Source of the DNA: an uncultured Granulosicoccaceae bacterium
GTDB lineage: Bacteria; Pseudomonadota; Gammaproteobacteria; Granulosicoccales; Granulosicoccaceae
Length of the DNA: 64,000 bases
Direction of reading: 5' to 3'
Assembly: GCA_938006335.1 (NCBI GenBank)
Contig: CALLMF010000002.1
Coordinates: 62,001-126,000 of the forward strand
This document shows, one piece after another, positions 57,271-64,000 of this stretch. The first letter of the stretch is position 1; the number at the start of each line of letters is the position of its first letter. The position numbers and the translations under genes were made by a program. The notes below the pieces were generated by a model that saw only the letters and a list, made by a program, of their open reading frames with translations, was not told the origin of the DNA and did not search any database.

Positions 57271-59795
57271 GTGATTGCGTGGCAATCGAGCCGACGCTGC
57301 GCCTGGCGGTGCGCGAGCTTGCGGAGTTCTCCTGTCGACAAGGTGATCTGGAACGCGGCCCCGCGGGTCCAACCGCCGAGCAAGGTCGTCTTGCTCACCA
57401 GCGCTTGCAGCGAGCCGAGCCCGATCTGCATGCAGAAGTTGCGTTGAGTCGCACCTGTACCATTCACGGGATCGAGGTCACCCTTGGTGGGCGCATGGAT
57501 CTGGTCGATGAGACCGTTCCTCGTCTGATCGAACTGAAGAGCACGCTGGTGCCACAAGCGCGATTGACGCCCGGGCGGCAGCAGCTGGATCGAGCGCAGC
57601 TCGCCTTGTATGCATGGTTGTGGCGCGGTCGTTCAGATACAGGCATGCCGCTTCTCGAGCTGCGCTACGTGAACTTGCGCAGTGAGCTCATCGAGTCGAT
57701 TCATGTTGACATGACTGCAGATGAGTGTGATGCGCTTGCGGTGCAGGCGCTCAAGCGCCGAGTCATGTTCGAGAAAGCGTTTCGTCATAGACGCAAGGCG
57801 TTCATGAATTCGGCGGCAGCGATGGTTTTCCCGCACGGAGGCATGCGCGCCGGTCAGCGGAGTCTCGCCGTGGCGGCATACCGGAGCCTGCGCGATGGCG
57901 CAGCCCTTGTGACGCAAGCACCGACGGGCAGTGGAAAGTCATTGGGCACATTGTTTCCTGCAGTAAAGGCCCTGGGTGAAGAACGCGTTCAGCGCGTCAT
58001 CTGGCTCACGGCCAAGAGCTCAGGGCGTGATGCCGCTTGTGCGGCATTGTCCAGCCTTGCACGTGATGGATTGGAGGTCGATGCACTGGTAGTGCGCTCC
58101 CGACGTGCCAGTTGTCCGTGTGATCAGATGCGTTACGAGTCCGAGGATGTCGTGTCCGACGGTGCTGGAGACATGCCCTGTGAATGGACCCTCGACTACC
58201 ACGAACGCATGGGCGCCGCACGCCAAGGCCTCATGGAAGAAGGTCCAGGCATCATGACCGGTGAAAGACTGGACGCGCTAGCGCGTGAGCATCGCTTGTG
58301 CCCTCATGCACTGGCGGCAGATCTTGTTGAATGGTTTCCCGTGGTGGTGTGCGATTACAACCATGTCTTCGATCCGATAGCCGCATTACCGCGGCTTGTG
58401 GACACAAACCTCCCCACCGCTGTGCTGATTGACGAGGCGCATAATCTGCCGCGACGCTGCCGTGATATGTACTCGGCTGTATTGTCACGTCAGGAATGCC
58501 GAATGGCGGCGCGCAATCTATCGGGTACGTGGCCTGACCTTTCGCGCGCGTTTGATTCGTTGGCGCGTGCAATGTCCGGACTTGGCAGCGCAGACAAGCT
58601 GCAACCGGCACACCAATCAGCGCACGGCTCCTTCATCCTGGAACAGTTTCCCGAGAAGGTATCAAGAGCATTGAAGCGCGTCGCTGACGCGCTGGCCAAT
58701 CCACCCGAAGTCCTGTCGTCAGAAGCCGTTGCCTCGCAGCGCCTGTCGGTCGCGGGGGCGCTGGGTGCGGTTGCCCTGCGTATCCACAGAATGTTACACA
58801 TCGAAGGAGCATGGATGCCATCGCATCGTTGCCTCGTTCACGTTGTGCAAAGCGCGCGAGTACGTGAAGTAGAGCTGCGAATCGTATGCCTGGATGCGGC
58901 TGACATGCTCGGCAAGAGACTCTCGTCGTTTCATGCCTCGGTATTGATGTCAGCGACCATGACACCCTTGACTCATTTTCGAACGGCTTTCGGGCTTCCG
59001 GACACGACGCCGTGTCTCAGTGTGGATTCCCCGTTTGATGCGTCGCAGTGGCACTGCCAGTTGATTGATTGGGTACGTGTGACCTATAGTGAGCGCGAGG
59101 CAAGTCTGCCAAAGCTCGTAGATCTGGTGGAGCGTGTTCGAGCCGGAGCGCAAGGGCACTATCTCGTTTTTCTACCGTCCTTTGCCTATCTTGATGCGCT
59201 TTTCGACGCGTTCCGCACCGCATTACCGGATGTTGATGCGTGGCGTCAGCCTCGATCCGTTGACCCGGCGACCTTGGCGCGTTTGCTGACGCCTCTCGAG
59301 CAACGTGGTCACTCGGTGGGATTCGTGATCACGGGAGGATCGTTTGGTGAAGGCGTGGACTACTGTGGTGACCATGTCGTCGGCGCAATCGTGATTGGAA
59401 CTGGTCTGGCACCACGAAGCATGGAGTCTGACCTTGCCATCGCCTACCACGACGCTCGAGGCAGTAATGGATTCGATATCATCAATCGTTATCCCGGATT
59501 TGTTCGCGTCCTTCAAAGTGCTGGACGCGTCGTACGCAAGGAACGTGATCGAGGCGTGGTCGTCTTCGTGGATCCGCGCTTCGGCGAGGCGTTCTATCGA
59601 AAGCTGATGCCAGAGCACTGGGCCTTTAGTAGACCACCGAATCTGAGTGCGGTCAGCATCCAGCTTGAGAAGTTCTGGAATGCGCGGCAGCAGAGCGACA
59701 ACCCGGTCCTTCTGGACGACGCCCGCGATGCCAGGACGCACAAACAAAAACGCCTGCCACGACATACGGGGCAGGCGCTGGATACGTATGGTTAG
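57267..59795 (+). CDS. PD-(D/E)XK nuclease-XPD/DinG-like DNA helicase fusion
   Basis: 842 aa. The N-terminal ~1-180 carries a nuclease-like core (GGRMDLV with D78, then LIELK with E89/K91). It is followed by a superfamily 2 helicase: Walker A APTGSGKS (218-225), cysteines C283, C285, C305 and C345 placed as in an XPD/DinG Fe-S cluster, DEAH box at 389-392 (IDEAHNLPRR), SATMTPL and, near the end, QSAGRVVRKERDRG (motif VI). It is translationally coupled to the FAN1-like nuclease (ATGA). The pair should act together in repair of crosslinked or branched DNA. The hairpin at the stop ends the operon. Confidence 0.9.
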   Translation: MSDCVAIEPTLRLAVRELAEFSCRQGDLERGPAGPTAEQGRLAHQRLQRAEPDLHAEVALSRTCTIHGIEVTLGGRMDLVDETVPRLIELKSTLVPQARLTPGRQQLDRAQLALYAWLWRGRSDTGMPLLELRYVNLRSELIESIHVDMTADECDALAVQALKRRVMFEKAFRHRRKAFMNSAAAMVFPHGGMRAGQRSLAVAAYRSLRDGAALVTQAPTGSGKSLGTLFPAVKALGEERVQRVIWLTAKSSGRDAACAALSSLARDGLEVDALVVRSRRASCPCDQMRYESEDVVSDGAGDMPCEWTLDYHERMGAARQGLMEEGPGIMTGERLDALAREHRLCPHALAADLVEWFPVVVCDYNHVFDPIAALPRLVDTNLPTAVLIDEAHNLPRRCRDMYSAVLSRQECRMAARNLSGTWPDLSRAFDSLARAMSGLGSADKLQPAHQSAHGSFILEQFPEKVSRALKRVADALANPPEVLSSEAVASQRLSVAGALGAVALRIHRMLHIEGAWMPSHRCLVHVVQSARVREVELRIVCLDAADMLGKRLSSFHASVLMSATMTPLTHFRTAFGLPDTTPCLSVDSPFDASQWHCQLIDWVRVTYSEREASLPKLVDLVERVRAGAQGHYLVFLPSFAYLDALFDAFRTALPDVDAWRQPRSVDPATLARLLTPLEQRGHSVGFVITGGSFGEGVDYCGDHVVGAIVIGTGLAPRSMESDLAIAYHDARGSNGFDIINRYPGFVRVLQSAGRVVRKERDRGVVVFVDPRFGEAFYRKLMPEHWAFSRPPNLSAVSIQLEKFWNARQQSDNPVLLDDARDARTHKQKRLPRHTGQALDTYG

Positions 59796-59815
59796 CACCT
59801 CCGTCGGGAGGTGCT
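59794..59815. terminator. Hairpin at the end of the FAN1-helicase operon
   Basis: AGCACCTCC-GTCG-GGAGGTGCT is a perfect 9-bp stem with a four-base loop. It overlaps the helicase stop codon and lies 14 bp from the end of the convergent histone-like gene, so it could serve both strands. No long T-run is present on either side. Confidence 0.55.
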
Positions 59816-59829
59816 GATAAAGCAGATAC

Positions 59830-60378
59830 TCAGCTCTTTCGCGTACGCGCAGGAGCCTTACGCAGCGCAGCAGTCTTGCGAACGGGCTTCTTTGCCGCAG
59901 TGCGCTTGACCGGAGCCTTCTTTGCCGCGGTCTTGCGAACGGGCTTCTTTGCCGCAGTACGCTTGACCGGAGCCTTCTTTGCCGCGGTCTTGCGAACGGG
60001 CTTCTTGGCTGCAGTGCGCTTGACCGGAGCCTTCTTTGCCGCGGTCTTGCGAACGGGCTTCTTGGCTGCAGTGCGCTTGACCGGAGCCTTTTTTGCCGCG
60101 GTCTTGCGAACGGGCTTCTTGGTTGCAGTGCGCCTTGCCGGAGCTTTCTTTGCCGCGGTCTTGCGAACGGGCTTCTTGGTTGCAGTGCGCTTTGCCGGAG
60201 CTTTCTTGGCAGTGGCCTTCTTGGTCGCTGCGCGCTTGGCTGGTGCCTTGGTGGCCGAGGTACTAGAGCGGCTGGCCTTTCGCTTAGCGACGGCCTTTCC
60301 AGCGCTCGACTTTTTTGGTGCAGTACGAGTCGTCGCTGACTTTTTTGTAGCGGATTTCGACGGGGTCTTGGATTTCAT
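59830..60378 (-). CDS. Histone H1-like Lys/Ala-rich repeat protein
   Basis: 182 aa starting at ATG 60378 with GGAAC upstream; the track start (60432) adds 18 residues that do not fit the composition. Almost the whole chain is Lys, Ala, Thr, Arg and Pro, with a 19-residue repeat (KKPVRKTAAKKAPVKRTAA) present about six times. It resembles bacterial H1-like proteins (AlgP/HctB type) that bind DNA through a disordered basic tail. No globular domain is visible. It is next to csrA but divergent from it. Confidence 0.85.
   Translation of the reverse strand: MKSKTPSKSATKKSATTRTAPKKSSAGKAVAKRKASRSSTSATKAPAKRAATKKATAKKAPAKRTATKKPVRKTAAKKAPARRTATKKPVRKTAAKKAPVKRTAAKKPVRKTAAKKAPVKRTAAKKPVRKTAAKKAPVKRTAAKKPVRKTAAKKAPVKRTAAKKPVRKTAALRKAPARTRKS
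59873..60214 (-). repeat. 57-bp tandem repeat, 6 units
   Basis: The marker GTCTTGCG recurs at exactly 57-bp steps (59873, 59930, 59987, 60044, 60101, 60158). Each unit encodes 19 residues of the histone-like protein. Units 1-5 are nearly identical and the sixth diverges. Changes in copy number keep the frame, so length variation between strains is likely. Confidence 0.95.
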
Positions 60379-60769
60379 TACCGGGTTCCGGAATAGGTTC
60401 AAGTAAGTGGCGAACAAGCTTCTAGCGTCCAATTTTTAGAAAACTGAACAATTTTGTTGGCTTACCTCGAAAAAACCTGTCCCAAAATTGAAGTACCAAA
60501 CTGTCAGGCTCTCGGCTCCCGGTCATCGGAGGAAAAACAACAGCCATTGACGTCATGTCGCCATTGAAAAAAGCGCAGATGACGATTTTTTTCGTCGAGA
60601 ACGCGTCCGGAAAATTTTCAGTAGTTCGAAATTCGGAAGATTTACGGAGTAATTGGCGCTCGCACGGATCAACAGTGGTAGCCTCTCTGGGCCGCACACA
60701 ACGACGGCATAGCATGGACGCGATGCAGTTCTACCACTGTGTTGGTACAAACAGAGAAGGAGTGTTGGG
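60379..60769. other. 391-bp AT-rich divergent gap (histone-like gene / csrA)
   Basis: Clearly more AT-rich than the flanking genes, with A/T runs (CCAATTTTTAG, GACGATTTTTTTCG). It contains the small palindrome AACAA-TT-TTGTT (60445-60456). A possible csrA promoter is TTGGCG-N17-TGGTAG near 60653-60681. The small plus-strand ORF at 60555-60776 overlaps the csrA start and does not look coding. I see no RNA gene. Confidence 0.5.
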
Positions 60770-60985
60770 ATGTTAATCCTGAGCAGAAGAACTGACGAAT
60801 CCATCGTCATTGGTGACGAAGTCACCATCACTATCTTGAGTGTGAAAGGCAAGCAGGTTCGCATCGGTATCAGCGCACCACCCGATGTCAGTGTCCATCG
60901 AGAAGAGATATATCAGAGGATCCAGGACGGAGACGATAGCGTCTCCGAGTCAGTCCCTGATTCCACAAACGAGCCTTCAAGCTGA
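60770..60985 (+). CDS. csrA: Carbon storage regulator CsrA
   Basis: 71 aa. The core ([18 protein letters not shown], then [23 protein letters not shown]) has the conserved RNA-binding positions including the VHREEI region. It binds GGA motifs in mRNA leaders to control translation. The C-terminal tail ([19 protein letters not shown]) is about ten residues longer and more acidic than in E. coli. The leader carries AAGGAG and GGGATG directly at the start codon, so autoregulation is likely. It lies alone between divergent and convergent neighbours. Confidence 0.97.
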   Translation: MLILSRRTDESIVIGDEVTITILSVKGKQVRIGISAPPDVSVHREEIYQRIQDGDDSVSESVPDSTNEPSS

Positions 60986-61088
60986 CACGGTGTGTGCCGT
61001 ATCCGGATTCGCCCCAGCATGATCATTGAGCGATCAGCTTCACCGCTTTTCTCTGTCGTATCCGGTCGCTGTAAGTTTCATCGAGAAA

Positions 61089-61127
61089 AGGCCTCTTCGT
61101 CGCTAGCAGACGCGACGAAAGAGGCCT
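61089..61127 (-). terminator. Intrinsic terminator of the M16 protease gene
   Basis: AGGCCTCTT-CGTCGC and GCGACG-A-AAGAGGCCT form a 15-bp stem with one bulged A and a short loop. On the minus strand it is followed by TTTTCTC, as expected for an intrinsic terminator 16 bp after the protease stop. It may also stop csrA transcripts on the other strand. Confidence 0.8.
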
Positions 61128-61143
61128 GAAGGAGAGCCGGAAT

Positions 61144-63999
61144 CTAGAGTTCGTGGCGCTCGAACCCCGCGACAGCGTCTGAATCCTGACCGGCGTTGCT
61201 ATCACTGGTCACTACACCGCTACTGGCCGAGCCAGGGCTCAGCCATTTTTCTCCAACGCGTTTCAGATCGTCGACGGATACATCGAGAATCCGCTGGCGA
61301 AATTCGCGGCGTCTGCCGGCCGTTCGGCCAAAGAGCTCTGCCTGCCACGCAGTGCGAGCGGTTCCGGATGGTGAGCCTGGCTTGTCGATGCTGCTGATGA
61401 TGTTCAGTACGGCTTCGTCAAGGTCGCGAGGCTTGTGCGCCGTCGATACCAACCAGTCAATGGATTTGTCGAAGTCCTTCAAGGTCTCACCGAGGCGTGG
61501 ATCCCGGTACGAGTAGAACCGGAACGAGGCTGAGTCGGCGTCGTGTGACGCGCCCCCACCATAGGCGCCACCCGTTTCACGAATCGCACGATGGAGGTAG
61601 CCATTGCGCAGAAACGCTCCGAGCACGGTGAGTACGGCTGAGTCCTCATGCGAGGGGGCAACGGTCGGGAAGGCGCGGGCGCAGAAATTGACTTCGGTGT
61701 TCGTCGTCCACAATTGCTCTCGCTTCTCTCGAACAGGGTCGAGTTGAAGTGCAGACACTGCGTTTGTCGAGCTGGAAGCCGGTATCGCTGTACCCAGACT
61801 CTCAGCGGCTGCTGTGAGCTTTTCAGCTTCTGCAACGACCATGTATTGTCGAGCACCTTTTTGTATGCAGTCGTGTAGAGCAGAGAGTTGTTCGCACAAC
61901 CGTGCGATGCCAGCGTCACCGTCCTGATCCAGCGACTCGTCAAGTCGCTTGAGCGACTGGATCCCGTGTAGGCCGTTGAGTCTATGTGCCAATGAGCTGG
62001 CCGGGCTCATGCCGCTGGCTGCAGCCATCATGGCGAGTGCATGCCCGCTGCCCGTAACGCTCTGCTCTCGACTCGCTCGCATCTGAGCGACAAGCTCTCG
62101 GATTCGCTGGTGCTCATCGAAGCGCACCGAGCTCAACGTTTCGCCTATCAGCTCATTCAAAGCATCAGCGTTTCGGGCGAGGGCTTTGCCGCGAAGTATC
62201 AGATAAGCCGAGGTCAATTGTTCGTTGTCTACTGCACCACGTACCAGCGTGTATGCGCCAAGACCACCGGTGACTTCGGCCTGTCGTACTTGAGTTTTCG
62301 CATAATCACGCCCACCAGAGCCGAGCTCGGTCAGGAAGCTCGTGTACAGCGGCAACAGTTGTAACAGCTCGGGATTGATGTCCGGTAATTCGGTCGCCGC
62401 ATGCGCGTATACCAGCCCGTTGGTCCCCTGTGCGTACACCACACCCGGCGCACCCGCGATGTCTCGAGATTCTCCTGTGGGAATGTGCAGATCGGGGGGG
62501 ACGTCCTCGCGCGTCACTTTGGGCAGAATCTCCGGATCGTCCTCCTGCTGCTGTCGTTCGGCCAGTGCTGCGGCCTTGGCCACGATCTCTTGTGAGCGAT
62601 GATCGTCCAGTGAGGATTTCATTCGCGCCAGACGCGCTACTTCTGCTGACTGACGTCGCTGGCTGAGTTCCTGATCCGGCGTCATCACCAAGGTGACGCG
62701 ATGAGGGTTGTCGAGAATCAGTTCGCGCACCAGCTTCGGAATGAAGTCGTCGGCTTCGGCGTCGCGGCGCAGACGTTCCAGCGCCGGGTCGAGATCGATA
62801 GCGCCGAAGGTATCGCCACGTTGCATGGCTGTTGACAGACCGCTGAGCACGAGTTGCAAGCCGAAGGGCATGCCATCGCCACGAATCTCTCTCTGACTGA
62901 GCTCGAGCTGGTGCAACACTGCATTCACCTGGGCACGATCAACACCGTCGCGGGCAACTTGCTCGAGGACCTCGATGATAGCGGCCTCCACGTCATCGCG
63001 CCGCGTTGCCTCGCTGCCTTCGAGACCACAGACAAACACCATCTCGAGTGCACTGTCCTCAAGGCCGCAGAGTGGGGAGGGTGAGCTACCAAGTGTCGAT
63101 TGCTCGAGCGCTTGCATCAGCGGGGACGCGCTGTTGTCGAGCAATACGCTCGACAACAGATGGGCTCGCAATCGAGCATCCAGATCGATACTCTCGCCGA
63201 GCAGCCAACCAATCACGATGTGTGTCTTCTCGCTGGTGTCGTCGTCGTTGAGCGCATAGGACTCCTGTACGCGCATTGGCGCGTGCATGCGTTGCGCTGG
63301 ATCAACGCTGATTTCCCGGTTGAGGGGATCGAAACGACGGAGAGCCCTGTCATCGAAGCGCTCTTGCAACTCCGCAGCGTCGATATTGCCGTACGTCATG
63401 AGCACCGCGTTGGACGGGTGATAGTGTGTTCGATAGAAATCGACAAGATCAGCGTGAGTCAGATTCGGGATGTCTTCCGGATCCCCTCCGCTGTTGAAGT
63501 GATAGGTGTTGTTGGGAAAGAGATGCTTGCTGAGGGTTTGCCACAGCAGGCTGCTCGTCGAGCTCATCGCACCCTTCATTTCGTTGAAGACCACGCCCTT
63601 GTAGACAAGATCGGATGAAGGGTCGTCTGCAATGTCGAACTCGACTCGATGTCCTTCCTGCATGAAATCAAGCTCATCGAGACGTGCGAAGAACACGGCA
63701 TCGAGGTACACATCCAGCAGATTGAAGAAGTCCTTTCGGTTCTGACTGGCAAATGGGTAGGCGGTCCAGTCACTCGATGTGAACGCGTTCATGAAGGTAT
63801 TGAGCGAGCGGCGGATCATCATGAAGAAGGGATCACGCACCGGATAGCGCTCGCTCCCGCACAGCACCGTGTGCTCGAGGATATGCGCAACGCCGGTCGA
63901 GTCCTCCGGCACGGTCCGCAGACCGACAAGAAACACGTTTTCCGGATTGTCGGCCGCCAGGTGGATATGCGGTGTGCCGGTTGCCCGATGTCGAAATTC
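61144..63999 (-). CDS. M16C metalloprotease, presequence-protease (PreP)-like (5' partial)
   Basis: The frame stays open to the right edge of the window; residues encoded beyond the track's GTG 'start' at 63936 read HRATGTPHIHL.. and continue the family. The zinc motif HxxEH is visible as HILEH, followed by TVLCGSERYPVRDPF and the second-helix glutamate region NEMKGAM. The ~950 visible residues are nearly the whole PreP-type protein, with paired M16 domains (second half includes ETGGAYGGGA). It degrades peptides up to about 60-70 residues in a closed chamber. No export signal can be judged because the N-terminus is missing. Confidence 0.9.
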   Translation of the reverse strand, partial: EFRHRATGTPHIHLAADNPENVFLVGLRTVPEDSTGVAHILEHTVLCGSERYPVRDPFFMMIRRSLNTFMNAFTSSDWTAYPFASQNRKDFFNLLDVYLDAVFFARLDELDFMQEGHRVEFDIADDPSSDLVYKGVVFNEMKGAMSSTSSLLWQTLSKHLFPNNTYHFNSGGDPEDIPNLTHADLVDFYRTHYHPSNAVLMTYGNIDAAELQERFDDRALRRFDPLNREISVDPAQRMHAPMRVQESYALNDDDTSEKTHIVIGWLLGESIDLDARLRAHLLSSVLLDNSASPLMQALEQSTLGSSPSPLCGLEDSALEMVFVCGLEGSEATRRDDVEAAIIEVLEQVARDGVDRAQVNAVLHQLELSQREIRGDGMPFGLQLVLSGLSTAMQRGDTFGAIDLDPALERLRRDAEADDFIPKLVRELILDNPHRVTLVMTPDQELSQRRQSAEVARLARMKSSLDDHRSQEIVAKAAALAERQQQEDDPEILPKVTREDVPPDLHIPTGESRDIAGAPGVVYAQGTNGLVYAHAATELPDINPELLQLLPLYTSFLTELGSGGRDYAKTQVRQAEVTGGLGAYTLVRGAVDNEQLTSAYLILRGKALARNADALNELIGETLSSVRFDEHQRIRELVAQMRASREQSVTGSGHALAMMAAASGMSPASSLAHRLNGLHGIQSLKRLDESLDQDGDAGIARLCEQLSALHDCIQKGARQYMVVAEAEKLTAAAESLGTAIPASSSTNAVSALQLDPVREKREQLWTTNTEVNFCARAFPTVAPSHEDSAVLTVLGAFLRNGYLHRAIRETGGAYGGGASHDADSASFRFYSYRDPRLGETLKDFDKSIDWLVSTAHKPRDLDEAVLNIISSIDKPGSPSGTARTAWQAELFGRTAGRRREFRQRILDVSVDDLKRVGEKWLSPGSASSGVVTSDSNAGQDSDAVAGFERHEL

Positions 64000-64000
64000 G

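Noticed and set aside
59873-60214. CRISPR-like array
   Set aside because: The 57-bp units are contiguous repeats inside a coding sequence with no unique spacers and no cas genes.
59876-60406. 176-aa plus-strand Ala/Phe/Leu repeat ORF
   Set aside because: It is the complement of the Lys/Ala repeat gene. The minus-strand reading gives a coherent H1-like protein with an ATG and ribosome-binding site.
60555-60776. 73-aa plus-strand ORF before csrA
   Set aside because: It overlaps the csrA ribosome-binding site and start, lacks a ribosome-binding site of its own and has no family resemblance; the region looks like a regulatory gap.

Overview
This is a GC-rich bacterial chromosome segment. Its gene content suggests a free-living, aerobic, Gram-negative gammaproteobacterium. 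The evidence is an Omp85 outer-membrane barrel, a fused RlmK/RlmL methyltransferase, SohB, an E. coli-type ArgG, a CsrA nearly identical in its core to the enteric protein, a FadJ/FadI-like beta-oxidation pair, a BMP-type nucleoside ABC importer and a SelU/SelD pair. The genus cannot be fixed from this window. I saw no tRNA or rRNA gene, insertion sequence, prophage or CRISPR array. Coding density is high, and many genes are joined by ATGA-type overlaps.

Region 1 (1-12.6 kb) is mainly fatty-acid/acyl-CoA oxidation. After the tail of an Omp85 barrel come an enoyl-CoA isomerase-like crotonase, a fused hydratase/3-hydroxyacyl-CoA dehydrogenase, a thiolase, a periplasmic SIMPL protein, a cytosine-deaminase-like enzyme, both ETF subunits, a diguanylate cyclase, an acyl-CoA dehydrogenase, a DUF952 protein and an enoyl-CoA hydratase. 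ETF:quinone oxidoreductase, at 24-26 kb, completes the electron path from acyl-CoA dehydrogenases to the quinone pool. Region 2 (12.6-20.3 kb) is all on the minus strand: DUF1835 protein, 3-methyladenine glycosylase, a small membrane protein, a GH1 beta-glucosidase, a DUF4345 protein, an MFS transporter, and a SulP transporter with a UspA protein.

Region 3 (20.6-32.6 kb) holds a DEAD-box helicase followed by a large disordered basic/acidic protein, a tagatose-epimerase-like sugar isomerase, ETF-QO, RlmKL-SohB, a phosphorelay pair (Hpt plus REC-PAS-GGDEF-EAL) and a PaaI thioesterase. Region 4 (32.6-49 kb) looks like nucleoside/sugar salvage: a HAD hydrolase, a ribokinase-like kinase, a nucleoside hydrolase overlapping an Ig-repeat lipoprotein, a class I amidotransferase, a membrane-anchored FMN glutamate-synthase-like protein, a Kef-type antiporter, a BMP-family ABC importer (binding protein, double ATPase, two permeases), an enolase-superfamily enzyme and a GMC oxidoreductase.

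Region 5 (49-64 kb) contains argG overlapping selU, a flavoprotein-SelD fusion and a flavin reductase. It continues with a DUF3429 protein and a glutathione peroxidase on the minus strand, then a FAN1-like VRR-NUC nuclease coupled to a nuclease-helicase fusion, a Lys/Ala-rich histone-H1-like protein built on 57-bp repeats, csrA, and a PreP-like M16 protease that runs off the right edge.

No single locus is convincingly an entirely new system. The best leads are the helicase/disordered-protein pair, the flavoprotein-SelD/flavin-reductase operon, the FAN1/nuclease-helicase operon, the coupled mini-ORF before hpt, the lipoprotein overlapping the nucleoside hydrolase, and several perfect palindromes in front of metabolic genes.
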